Below are positions 33,496-41,083 of a DNA stretch of 64,000 nt, in pieces. The stretch comes from Corynebacterium afermentans subsp. lipophilum (lineage in GTDB: Bacteria; Actinomycetota; Actinomycetes; Mycobacteriales; Mycobacteriaceae). A program made the translations under genes and the position numbers. The stretch is from contig NZ_CP046530.1 of the NCBI RefSeq assembly GCF_030408375.1, positions 1,798,001 through 1,862,000 of the forward strand. Direction: 5' to 3'. Positions within the stretch are counted from its first letter, which is position 1. Each line of letters starts with the position of its first letter. Below the pieces are notes generated by a model. It made no database searches. It saw only the letters and a program-made list of their open reading frames with translations, and had not been told where the DNA came from.

Positions 33496-33501
33496 TCCCG
33501 C

Positions 33502-33543
33502 ATGGCACGGGTGTGCGGTTGTAGTGGTATGAGCTGGGGTTAA
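33502..33543 (+). CDS. 13-residue Cys-containing leader peptide
   Basis: ATG to TAA encodes MARVCGCSGMSWG with a Cys-Gly-Cys core. Its TAA overlaps the ATG of the next small ORF (TAATG). Leaderless, Cys-rich upstream ORFs are known in mycobacteria as cysteine-responsive attenuators; similar geometry suggests the same kind of device here, by inference. Confidence 0.5.
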   Translation: MARVCGCSGMSWG

Positions 33544-33701
33544 TGCGCACGCGCATGGCCTTTTACTACGACTACGGCTATTTCCCGCTCGAGGAGTACG
33601 CCCGTATCGTGGCGGATTTACCCAATCATGATCTGGCTTACGCTAATGGCCTGGTGCGGGCGTTTGTTGCGTACTGCGCTCGTGAATCAGCCAAACAATG
33701 A
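33543..33701 (+). CDS. Small hypothetical protein, 52 residues
   Basis: MRTRMAFYYDYGYFPLEEYA begins the product, followed by a helical body and the end AYCARESAKQ. It is aromatic-rich, protein-like in composition, and coupled to the preceding leader peptide. Its last 59 nt overlap the 3' end of the convergent TDT transporter gene. No family recognised. Confidence 0.5.
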   Translation: MRTRMAFYYDYGYFPLEEYARIVADLPNHDLAYANGLVRAFVAYCARESAKQ

Positions 33702-34635
33702 AGCGAACCGCGCACACCATCCAGTGCAGTGCCAAAACAACAAGCAGCATCTGACTGACGCCGTTTAGCCAGACAGCACCAGTAGTTTGGGACATGAAGT
33801 GCGTTCCGAGGCTCAGCGTGCCAACGGGAAATGTTGACCCCCACCAACCTGGCGTGTAGGCCGCCCACCGGCTCACGGTGCGTGAGAAGTGCCGGGCCGC
33901 ATACATCATCGGGCCGATTCCAAGAATGATCATCGTAGCCCCATATGCGGCACCGACTTGTTCGCTGAACAGCAGCTGTGCTGCTGCCGTTGATTGCCCG
34001 ACAATACCCAGCGGAATCCATGCCGTTCCACCCATCGTCGGCGGGATGGAGAGATGTCTTCGCGCAGCGGCTACATAACACCGCGCAAAGATGGGCAGAG
34101 CGGTGACAAGCGCGAGAATGAACGAGGCAGTTCCAGCTGCGTGGAACAGACCCGCGGCGAACGTGCTGTGAGCCTCAACGTAGCTGGCGAGCTGAGCTGC
34201 GCTTGTGGCCGCCACCATAGGCGACACAAGGGCCAGGCCCCACTGGAAGGTGGGGGCGCCTGAAAACTTCTGTAGTTGTTTTATGCACACCACCCAGCTA
34301 AGCGGCGCCCCGATCCACCACGAAGCGAGTTGCCAATGCACTGCTCCGCTGATCCCGGTTGCGGCAGAACCCAGCGCCAGAATTCCCATGGACGTCATTC
34401 CCCACTGCGGCATCGACTGCGAGCTAAACCCAGGTTCACGATAGTGCCACCACCCCGCCACCAGAGTGCACAGTATCCCGACACCGAGTACCAAGAGCAG
34501 CGGCGAAACGATCGGCACTCCATGCATATTGCTTAACGTGGCAAGAATTGAGGTGCCCATCAGTGACCCAGCCCACGCAGGACCCGGTGAAGGCAGATTC
34601 GAACTTGGCTGTGTCTGGGGACGCGTACTTGTCAT
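33643..34635 (-). CDS. TDT/SLAC1-family exporter (TehA/Mae1-like)
   Basis: This 330-residue permease has about ten membrane helices: PAWAGSLMGTSILATLSN (TM1 with the family Met/Gly pattern), GSAATGISGAVHWQLASWW, PMVAATSAAQLASYV and YTPGWWGSTFPVGTLSLGTH. The latter three positions match the tellurite-resistance/dicarboxylate/sulfite exporter family. The substrate could be sulfite, malate or tellurite. Start at ATG 34635 (MTSTRPQTQP); the 27 residues in front would not fit a first helix. It is divergent from lysR, which probably regulates it. Confidence 0.85.
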   Translation of the reverse strand: MTSTRPQTQPSSNLPSPGPAWAGSLMGTSILATLSNMHGVPIVSPLLLVLGVGILCTLVAGWWHYREPGFSSQSMPQWGMTSMGILALGSAATGISGAVHWQLASWWIGAPLSWVVCIKQLQKFSGAPTFQWGLALVSPMVAATSAAQLASYVEAHSTFAAGLFHAAGTASFILALVTALPIFARCYVAAARRHLSIPPTMGGTAWIPLGIVGQSTAAAQLLFSEQVGAAYGATMIILGIGPMMYAARHFSRTVSRWAAYTPGWWGSTFPVGTLSLGTHFMSQTTGAVWLNGVSQMLLVVLALHWMVCAVRFIVWLIHERSTQQTPAPGH

Positions 34636-34706
34636 GCACCTCACGCTAACGCTGCAGGATGTGAAACCAAGATGACGAGAGTGCATGTGCGGGTTACCAT
34701 GATCAC

Positions 34707-35603
34707 ATGTACCCAAAACTACCTGCGATAACAGATCTTGAGGCGCTCCTCGCTGTATCGCGCGCGGGATCCATCTCCCGCGCCGCTAGGGACATGGGAA
34801 TGAACCAGCAGACACTGTCAACTAGGGTCTCTCGCGCTGAGCAGGTGCTTGGAGTCACCGTTTTCGAGCGCTCCCCATATGGGATCAAGGCCACCAAGAG
34901 TGGCGAGGTGGTACTCGAGGCGGTACCTGCACTGCTGACAGCGTGCGCTGATTTTGCTCACAATGTTGAGCAGGCACGCGCTGACAACCTCGCACGACAC
35001 CTGACTGTGGCCGTGTCCAACACAGTGGCGGAGATCCACTACCCGGTATGGGCAGCCGCGTTTCGTGATGCGCATCCCAAGGTCAAACTCACTATGGTCC
35101 ATGGGAATTCCCAAGACGTTCGCGAACTCGTTGCTACCGGTATCGCTGGGCTTGGGATCGTAGAGGGTGGTACGCCCCGACATGATCTCATCGAGACGGT
35201 GCTGTGCTCAGACGAGCTAGTGCTTGCGGTCCCCGCGCATCACCTGTGGGCCAACAGAGAGTCGGTGAGCAGAGAAGAATTGCGCGCAACCCCACTCATA
35301 GTTCGAGAACCGGGGTCAGGAACGCGCCGGGTGATCGAAGAGGAGTTGGGAGAACTCGCCGACCCAGCCGGCGAGTTCGGCTCTTTGTCTGCGCAACGCG
35401 CGGGGATGATCGCCCTCGGAGCACCCGCGATCATTCCCCGGAGCGCCGTGCTGGATCAGGTTGCTTTGGGGGCGGCGGCGATCGTAGCCACAGAAGTCGC
35501 GTTCGAGCGCAGCATCTCCGCAGTCGTCCGCCGCGGTGCGACGGTGCCCAAAGACGCGACAGCGTTTACCCGGCTTGCCAAATCTTTCGGAGCGCTCAGT
35601 TAA
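34707..35603 (+). CDS. LysR-family transcriptional regulator
   Basis: This 298-residue LTTR has the HTH at residues 9-65 (LEALLAVSRAGSISRAARDM, NQQTLSTRVSRAEQVLGVTV FERSP) and an effector domain with LTVAVSNTVAEIHYPVWAAA and REPGSGTRRVIEEEL. In the classical LTTR arrangement it is divergent from the exporter it probably controls (71 nt between starts). Its stop overlaps a gene remnant on the other strand. Confidence 0.92.
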   Translation: MYPKLPAITDLEALLAVSRAGSISRAARDMGMNQQTLSTRVSRAEQVLGVTVFERSPYGIKATKSGEVVLEAVPALLTACADFAHNVEQARADNLARHLTVAVSNTVAEIHYPVWAAAFRDAHPKVKLTMVHGNSQDVRELVATGIAGLGIVEGGTPRHDLIETVLCSDELVLAVPAHHLWANRESVSREELRATPLIVREPGSGTRRVIEEELGELADPAGEFGSLSAQRAGMIALGAPAIIPRSAVLDQVALGAAAIVATEVAFERSISAVVRRGATVPKDATAFTRLAKSFGALS

Positions 35604-35753
35604 ATCTTGGGGACGTCGTCGCCGTCATCGAACTCAAATCGGTTTGGCTGGAGCAGGTCCTCGCGGTTCACGACCTCCACGATCACCTCGGCAACAAGCT
35701 CGCGGGAGGTGGTGGATTCGGGGTTGCGGGGGGCGTCGAGAAGTGAAATGCCC
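35600..35753 (-). pseudogene. C-terminal gene remnant next to lysR
   Basis: On the minus strand the frame GISLLDAPRNPESTTSRELV, then AEVIVEVVNREDLLQPNRFE and FDDGDDVPKI ends at TAA (35602-35600). It has strong coding character (acidic end, balanced composition), but there is no start: the frame becomes non-coding at about 35753. It is a cut 3' end of an unidentified gene. Confidence 0.55.
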
Positions 35754-35936
35754 TTGGAAGATTGGCTTGAACACCTAAATCCTTAGCCCAGCAAGGACCC
35801 CCACATCTTGTGCCACACCCAAGCACCACAAAACGACCTACGCACTCCCAAACGCGAAGAGCCCCTTTAGTGAGCAATCGTGTCTTTCCCGCAAAATCGC
35901 CCGATTCAAATAGAGGGATCGGACAGGTACGCCAAA

Positions 35937-35956
35937 GTACGTTAAAAAGTACGTTA
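35937..35956 (+). repeat. Putative integrase arm-type site, right
   Basis: GTACGTTAAAAAGTACGTTA, 19/20 identical and in the same orientation as 30117-30136, 109 bp inside attR. The 35754-36064 stretch otherwise shows no gene. Confidence 0.6.
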
Positions 35957-36064
35957 AGCGATTCAGTAACAGCACGTAACCGGCAGTAGAGCACGGTAGA
36001 TAAAACATCGCTGACCACTTCCTACGGCCACATACGTACAGGTACTGAAGTTGTCCGTCAAGAC

Positions 36065-36104
36065 CCTGGGTGTCGCGGGTTCGAGTCCCGTCAGCCACCC
36101 CAAA
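36065..36104 (+). repeat. attR: duplicated tRNA-His 3' segment
   Basis: Exact 40-bp copy of 30023-30062. Upstream DNA cannot fold into a tRNA 5' half, so this is a tRNA fragment, not a gene. Confidence 0.9.
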
Positions 36105-36108
36105 GTTT

Positions 36109-36142
36109 AAGGCCTGGCCTGCGGATTCGCGGGCCAGGCCTT
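36109..36142. terminator. Hairpin outside attR, probably the ancestral tRNA-His 3' hairpin
   Basis: AAGGCCTGGCC/GGCCAGGCCTT, 11 bp, with a 12-nt loop. No U-tract. Before the island arrived it would have stood just after tRNA-His. Confidence 0.5.
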
Positions 36143-36211
36143 CGTCGTTGGCGCCTGGATGGGCCCTGGTTTGGTCGCCCGGGTTTTCGGCGGTGGGTGT
36201 CCCGTTTTAGC

Positions 36212-36235
36212 AATGTGGCAAATATTTGCCACATT
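36212..36235. repeat. 24-bp perfect palindrome
   Basis: Twelve bases (AATGTGGCAAAT) followed immediately by their reverse complement, without spacer. It lies 17 nt beyond the ldt stop, with no start codon near it on either side. The shape is that of a homodimer-binding operator rather than a hairpin. Confidence 0.6.
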
Positions 36236-36252
36236 CCCAAAACAGCACTCCC

Positions 36253-37449
36253 CTACTCGTACAGCGGCTCCCCAGTACCGCCGGAGCGCTGCTCCCAATC
36301 GAGGTTCCAGTAGCCCAGGCCGTCGTAAGGCGTGAGCGTGCCCCCGGCGGTGTTCTTCACCACCACCGGGTCGCCACGCTTCACAAAATTCTGGAACCAC
36401 TGCGCGTTGTCGTAGGAGGCGTTGATGCAGCCGTGCGACTGGTTGTAGCTGCCCATCGCGCCGAGCGCCCACGGGGCGGAGTGCACGTAGATGCCGGAGT
36501 AGGACAGCTGCGTGGCGTAGTCCACCGACGTGACGTAGCCGCCAGCGTCCAGCGCTAGGCCGAAGGTGCGCGAGTCCATGGTCAGCTTCTCGTGCTCGTC
36601 GCCGACCACATACACACCGTTGGGGGTGTCGTACTGGCCGTCGGTGCCCAGCGAAATCGGGAACTCCTTGACCAGTTCGTCGCCCGAGTACACGCGCAGC
36701 ATCTTGTCGGCGTTGTCGACCACGGCCTCCACCTTGTCGCCGATGGTGAAGTTGGTCTCGTTGTCCCCGCCGCCGTAGAGGCCCTTGCCGAGCTTCTCGC
36801 CGTAGATGTCCACCTTCACGCTGACTTCGGTGCCGGGCTCCCAGTAGTCCTTGGGGCGCCAGCGCACCTCGTAGGGGTCCAGCCAGAAGAACGCACCATC
36901 GGTGTCGTTGGAGGTCTCCACATCGATGTGCTCCTCCATCGCCTTGGTGTCTTGGATAGGGCTGTCGAAGCGGATGGTCACGGCCTGCGCCACGCCGACA
37001 GTCGCGCCGTCCAGCGGGCCGATGTAGGAATTCACCGTCGCGTCCGGGGTCAGCGTGGTAAACGAAGAGACCACCTTCTGGCCTTCCTTGTCCCGCGCTT
37101 CCACGGTGTAGGTGCGGCCGTAGCCGAGAGGCTCGGTGACGGACCACTCGGACTTGTCGTCGCCAAATTCGCCCTCGACCTCTTTGCCGTCCTCGTTGGT
37201 CATGGTCACCGAGGACAACCCGGCAGCGGCGGTCACCGTAATCGGATCCAGGGGCGCGACTCCGGTCTCCCCGTTTGCCACATTGACTTTGGGTGGCCGC
37301 GGCGAGGCCTTCTCGGTGGTCTTTTCCACCAGCGAGGCGTCAGAGGTGTGCGCGGCCGGCTCCAGCCTGCCGGTGTCCCCGATGGTGCACGACGTCAGCG
37401 TCGCCGCTGCAGCTACCAGCGCACAGGCGCGTACCACTCGACGGACCAC
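36253..37449 (-). CDS. L,D-transpeptidase lipoprotein (LdtMt2-type)
   Basis: This 398-residue cell-envelope enzyme makes 3-3 peptidoglycan cross-links. It has a lipoprotein signal VVAAAATLTSC-like (lipobox LTSC at residues 18-21), two Ig-like domains (about 50-240), and the YkuD catalytic domain with YSGIYVHSAPWALGAMG and SHGCINASYDNAQWF (catalytic His/Cys). A C-terminal Trp-rich clamp (GYWNLDWEQ) is as in LdtMt2 (Rv2518c). The M. tuberculosis gene also lies shortly after orn. Confidence 0.93.
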   Translation of the reverse strand: MVRRVVRACALVAAAATLTSCTIGDTGRLEPAAHTSDASLVEKTTEKASPRPPKVNVANGETGVAPLDPITVTAAAGLSSVTMTNEDGKEVEGEFGDDKSEWSVTEPLGYGRTYTVEARDKEGQKVVSSFTTLTPDATVNSYIGPLDGATVGVAQAVTIRFDSPIQDTKAMEEHIDVETSNDTDGAFFWLDPYEVRWRPKDYWEPGTEVSVKVDIYGEKLGKGLYGGGDNETNFTIGDKVEAVVDNADKMLRVYSGDELVKEFPISLGTDGQYDTPNGVYVVGDEHEKLTMDSRTFGLALDAGGYVTSVDYATQLSYSGIYVHSAPWALGAMGSYNQSHGCINASYDNAQWFQNFVKRGDPVVVKNTAGGTLTPYDGLGYWNLDWEQRSGGTGEPLYE

Positions 37450-37660
37450 GGCTTACCCCTCAATTCTCTGGACAACACTGAGTTTGCGAATCCCCCACAC
37501 TCTATCCCCTTACCAGCCAAAATCCACTATTGTCATGCGTGTTTTTTACACACATTATCCATGGGCCATTTTTCGCCCCTGACCTGCCGATTTCACGCTG
37601 AGACGAGTGGGTGCTACAGTTTCTTTTCGTTGCCGAGAGCAACAGAGAAAAACAAAATAC

Positions 37661-37733
<73 letters not shown>

Positions 37734-37743
37734 CAAGATGCGG

Positions 37744-37780
37744 CGAGGCCAGCAGGAATATTACCTGCTGGCCTCGTTTT
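37744..37780 (+). terminator. Terminator of tRNA-Lys
   Basis: 13-bp perfect stem CGAGGCCAGCAGG/CCTGCTGGCCTCG with a 7-nt loop and TTTT. Confidence 0.9.
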
Positions 37781-37896
37781 GTTCTGTGCGGAAAACCTGG
37801 CGGAGCATCTACGTCCATTTCCGCAGGCCACACCCCGCCAGGGAACGAAAGGTGAATCGCACCCACTGCCTGCCTCCTGAGAGTAGGCTTAAGCCC

Positions 37897-38463
37897 ATGA
37901 AGACAGCATTAGTGATCGTGGACGTGCAGAACGACTTCTGCCCCGGCGGTGCCCTGGCCACCGCGCGCGGCGACGAGGTGGCGTCCAAAATCGCCGAACT
38001 GATCTCCACCGCGGACTGTCGCACCCACGAGTACGACTGCATCGTGGCCACCCAGGACTGGCACATCGACCCGGGCGCGCACTTCTCAGAGGAACCCGAC
38101 TTCGTGGATTCGTGGCCGCCGCACTGCGTGGCCGAATCCTACGGCGCGCAGCTTCGCGGGCCAGTGAAGACCGATCTGATCGACCAGTTCTTCAAGAAGG
38201 GCCATTTCACCGCCGCCTACTCCGGCTTCGAGGGCGTCAACGGCAACGACGAGCTGCTGGCGGACTGGCTGCGCGCGCAGGGTGTCTCCCACCTGGATAT
38301 CTGCGGCATCGCCACCGACCACTGCGTGCGCGCGACCGTCCTGGACGCGCTCAAGGAAGGCTTCAAGGTGAGGGTGCTGCGGGGCATGTGCTCGCCTGTC
38401 GACGATAAACGCGGCGCCGACGCCCTCCAGGAAATGATCGACGCCGGCGCGGAACTGGTTTAG
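37897..38463 (+). CDS. pncA: Nicotinamidase / pyrazinamidase
   Basis: PncA (188 residues, isochorismatase fold) converts nicotinamide to nicotinate for NAD salvage and would activate pyrazinamide. Triad: Asp in VIVDVQNDF, Lys in FFKKGHF, Cys in GIATDHCVRATVLDAL. Metal ligands are in TQDWHIDPGAHF. The salvage partner pncB is 15 kb away in this window. ATG at 37897; the longer frame would start in tRNA-Lys. Confidence 0.94.
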   Translation: MKTALVIVDVQNDFCPGGALATARGDEVASKIAELISTADCRTHEYDCIVATQDWHIDPGAHFSEEPDFVDSWPPHCVAESYGAQLRGPVKTDLIDQFFKKGHFTAAYSGFEGVNGNDELLADWLRAQGVSHLDICGIATDHCVRATVLDALKEGFKVRVLRGMCSPVDDKRGADALQEMIDAGAELV

Positions 38464-38469
38464 CCAACC

Positions 38470-39114
38470 TTACGGCGTGTAGCCGAGCAGCTCTTCCATC
38501 TCGCTCATCTCGGCGGTTTGCACCTCGATCATTTCCTTTGCCATCTCCCGCAGCGGCTCGTACCCGCCGCGGTCCACCTCGTCCTGCGTCATCTTGATCA
38601 CGTGGTTGTGGTGGAAGTGCATCATCTCTAGAAACGCGGTGCGCAGCTCGTCGCCACGCAGCGCCTCGAACTGCTCGAGCTGCTCCGGGGGGAACATGCC
38701 GTTGGCGATGTGGGTGGAGTGGTGCTCCATGTCCTTGTCAATGCCCCACTCGTCCGCCCAGGCGCGCATCTGCTCGTTCTCGCGCTCCTGCCCGTCCTTG
38801 ATGCGCTGGGCGAGGTCGCGGACCTCGGCGTCATCCACGTCCGAGTCCAACAGCACGTCCGACATGTCGATCGCCTGCTGGTGGTGCGGCACCATCATGC
38901 CCAGGAAGTGGACGTCGGTGTCGTTGTAGCCCGCCTCCCCGTCCGCGGAGGTGGAAGTCTCGGGCGTAAACGCGGCGCGTAGCGACGGCCCCGCGAACGT
39001 GAGCGTCAACGCCAGCGCCGCAATCACTGCAACCGCGATCCACAGCGGTTTCTTACTGGGGCGCATCTCTTCGAGTTCCGGATCGTGCGCAGGCTGCGCG
39101 TATTCATTCGTCAT
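38470..39114 (-). CDS. DUF305 membrane-anchored protein
   Basis: This 214-residue protein has a cytoplasmic N-terminus, one membrane helix (LWIAVAVIAALALTLTFA, about 24-41) and an exported four-helix DUF305 domain with HFLGMMVPHHQQAIDM and MMHFHHNHVIKM, His/Met-rich motifs suited to metal (Cu) binding. DUF305 proteins accompany copper resistance. It is convergent with pncA. Confidence 0.92.
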   Translation of the reverse strand: MTNEYAQPAHDPELEEMRPSKKPLWIAVAVIAALALTLTFAGPSLRAAFTPETSTSADGEAGYNDTDVHFLGMMVPHHQQAIDMSDVLLDSDVDDAEVRDLAQRIKDGQERENEQMRAWADEWGIDKDMEHHSTHIANGMFPPEQLEQFEALRGDELRTAFLEMMHFHHNHVIKMTQDEVDRGGYEPLREMAKEMIEVQTAEMSEMEELLGYTP

Positions 39115-39150
39115 TGGTATGCCCTTTCTGCTCTTGTTTAAGCGTAACCC

Positions 39151-39197
39151 AAAAACCGCGCCGACACACTGCGTTTTGTGCAGCGTATCGGCGCGGT
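39151..39197 (-). terminator. Terminator of the sortase operon
   Basis: On the minus strand ACCGCGCCGA/TCGGCGCGGT (39188-39197 with 39155-39164) is followed by TTTTT. A nested stem is present in the loop. Confidence 0.8.
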
Positions 39198-39213
39198 GGG
39201 AATGAAAACTCCG

Positions 39214-40083
39214 CTAGACCGCCGGCGGCGCGGGCGGCGCGACCGGCTCGGCGATGGTGATGATGTTGTCGGCGTAGCCCAGCGCCCCGCCGACGAACTG
39301 GCCGCCGCAGGTGATCAGCACCAGCCGGTTCGGGCCGGTTGCGTCGTTGACCTCGGGCGGGAAGTCAGAGCCCTTCGGCAAGCGGTACGGCGCCTGAGTG
39401 ACGCGGAAGGTGCGCGGCGTACCGTCGATGAGCACGTCGAACTCCTCGCCCACCGCCATGTTGGCGAAGCGGGCGGCGTAACCGGTGCCCTGGCCCTGGT
39501 AGTTGATGTGGCCGGTAATCACCGACGACCCGGCGGCGCCCTCGGCGCCCGGCACGGCGGAAGCGGAGTACCAGCCCAGGCGCGACACGTCCGACGGCGG
39601 GATCAGCGCGCCAGCTTCGGTCAACTGCACCGGGTCCACCGCGGCGATGTCGCCGCCGACGTTCAACGCCATCCCCTCGATGCCTTGGAACTGGCCCGGA
39701 GCGGCCTCGTACTGCACCTCCTGCTCGCCCTCAGGGTCGACGTAGCCGCCGTCTGTGGGCACAGGGGTCTGCTCGTCCGGCTCATCCTCCGGCGCACCCG
39801 CGGAGGCGCCGCCTTCCGACGGCACGACACTCTCCCCCACCGGCGCCTCACTGGCGGCGTCGGTGTCCGCAGGCTCGTCGGAGTCGTTGCGGAACGCGAA
39901 GATCGCGAGCTGCAGTAGCACGAGCGCGATCGCGATGATGGCCACGATCGGCCACCAGCGACGGCGCTGCGGCATCGCGTCGTCGTCGAGCCTTTCGTCG
40001 TTCCGGTCTTCGAGCCGGTGCTTTCCGCGGCCTGATTCGGGGCGGTCCGGCTCAGGGGTGCTGCTGGAGATGGAGGTGGACAT
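39214..40083 (-). CDS. Class F sortase
   Basis: This 289-residue transpeptidase is anchored by one N-terminal helix (WWPIVAIIAIALVLLQLAIF, about 43-62), followed by an acidic Pro/Glu linker and the sortase beta-barrel: SSVITGHINYQG with the catalytic His and RLVLITCGGQF with the catalytic Cys, then YADNIITIAE. Class F enzymes occur singly in actinobacteria and have poorly known substrates. DUF3618 lies 26 nt upstream, probably co-transcribed. The large surface protein nearby has no LPxTG, so the substrate remains open. Confidence 0.92.
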   Translation of the reverse strand: MSTSISSSTPEPDRPESGRGKHRLEDRNDERLDDDAMPQRRRWWPIVAIIAIALVLLQLAIFAFRNDSDEPADTDAASEAPVGESVVPSEGGASAGAPEDEPDEQTPVPTDGGYVDPEGEQEVQYEAAPGQFQGIEGMALNVGGDIAAVDPVQLTEAGALIPPSDVSRLGWYSASAVPGAEGAAGSSVITGHINYQGQGTGYAARFANMAVGEEFDVLIDGTPRTFRVTQAPYRLPKGSDFPPEVNDATGPNRLVLITCGGQFVGGALGYADNIITIAEPVAPPAPPAV

Positions 40084-40109
40084 GTGCGGTGATTACCTTT
40101 GGGCGTCGA

Positions 40110-40385
40110 TTAGCGGTTGGCCAGGAGCTTCTGCAGCTCCTTGAGCTCGCTCTTGCGCTTGCGGCCGTTGTACGCCTTGATGCTGATCAGGGCTGCGATA
40201 CCGGCAACAACGCCGCCGATGACCTTCTGCACAGTGGGATCCTGCAGCCAGTTGGCGGCCTCGGACTTCGCGCTGCCGGCCAGGGTCTTCGGGTTGGTAC
40301 GGTCCGCGAGCTCGTCCAGGGTGCTGGCGAGCTGGTTGCGGGTGCGCTCGAGGTCGCGTTCGATGTCGTGGATGTCACGTGCCAT
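40110..40385 (-). CDS. DUF3618 small membrane protein
   Basis: 91 residues: RDIHDIERDLERTRNQLAST, LDELADRTNPKTL, then one membrane helix (KVIGGVVAGIAALISIKAY) and a basic tail. This is the DUF3618 pattern; such proteins often lie beside envelope or stress genes. GAGGAGCAA precedes the ATG. Confidence 0.9.
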   Translation of the reverse strand: MARDIHDIERDLERTRNQLASTLDELADRTNPKTLAGSAKSEAANWLQDPTVQKVIGGVVAGIAALISIKAYNGRKRKSELKELQKLLANR

Positions 40386-40470
40386 GGGAAATTGCTCCTC
40401 AGATTGTTAAAAGTTTTATCGTTCGGCGTTTCCGCCGCCGAGGTATCAGCTTAGTGTAAAACGGGGTGGT

Positions 40471-40956
40471 ATGACTGACTCCATCCGCCTAGACAAGGGC
40501 GATACCGCCCCCGATTTTGCACTGTCCAACGACCGTGGCGAGACCGTGTCCTTGAAGGACTTCGCGGGCTCGCGTGTGATCGTGTACTTCTACCCGCGCG
40601 CTAACACCCCGGGCTGCACCACCGAAGCATGCGATTTCACCGAGAACTTCAGCCAGTTCGATAACGCCGGCGTGAAGGTCCTCGGCATCAGCCCGGACAA
40701 GCCGGAGGCGCTGGCGAAGTTCCGCGCGGACCACGACCTCGCAGTGGAGCTGCTGTCCGACCCGTCCAAGGAGACCCTGGAGGCCTACGGCGCGTTCGGC
40801 GAGAAGAACAACTACGGCAAGGTGGTTCAGGGCGTGATCCGATCCACCTTCCTGGTGTCCGTGGACGACGCCGGCAAGGGCACCATCGAGACGGCCCAGT
40901 ACAACGTGAAGGCCACCGGCCACGTGGGCCGCATCCTGCGCGACTGGAACATTTAA
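40471..40956 (+). CDS. bcp: Thioredoxin-dependent thiol peroxidase (Bcp/PrxQ)
   Basis: This 161-residue peroxiredoxin has YFYPRANTPGCTTEACDFTE, where the peroxidatic and resolving Cys are four residues apart as in alpha-type PrxQ. FxxF and GVIRSTFLV follow. It reduces H2O2 and organic hydroperoxides. Divergent from DUF3618. Confidence 0.95.
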   Translation: MTDSIRLDKGDTAPDFALSNDRGETVSLKDFAGSRVIVYFYPRANTPGCTTEACDFTENFSQFDNAGVKVLGISPDKPEALAKFRADHDLAVELLSDPSKETLEAYGAFGEKNNYGKVVQGVIRSTFLVSVDDAGKGTIETAQYNVKATGHVGRILRDWNI

Positions 40957-40971
40957 GCTTTACGACGACCA

Positions 40972-41007
40972 AAGGCCCCGCACGCCCAATCGGGAGTGCG
41001 GGGCCTT
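40972..41007 (+). terminator. Terminator of bcp
   Basis: 12-bp stem AAGGCCCCGCAC/GTGCGGGGCCTT with a 12-nt loop, 15 nt after the stop. Confidence 0.8.
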
Positions 41008-41083
41008 GTCGGTTATGCCCTGTGGGCTATGCCCGTCGCCGCCCTTGTGCGGGCGGCGACAGTGCCCCTAGGCGCTAGAGCGC

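Larger units (their letters stand above)
30023..36104. mobile_element. tRNA-His genomic island, about 6 kb, with decayed recombinase
   Basis: The segment runs from an exact 40-bp repeat that starts in the tRNA-His anticodon region (30023-30062) to its second copy (36065-36104). Near-identical 20-bp direct repeats sit just inside both ends (30117, 35937), as expected for integrase arm sites. It holds a truncated tyrosine recombinase, pseudogene pieces, dispersed 24-bp repeats and cargo (secreted protein, PLDc_N protein, TDT exporter with LysR). Parts are AT-richer than the flanks. It is an integrated element now immobilised by loss of the recombinase N-terminus. Confidence 0.88.

Noticed and set aside
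35683..36098. ORFs of 86-111 codons across attR
   Set aside because: Composition is not protein-like, frames read through att and the tRNA fragment, and no RBS is present.
36065..36104. A second tRNA-His gene
   Set aside because: Only the 3' half is present; the preceding bases cannot form acceptor or D arm. It is the attR copy.
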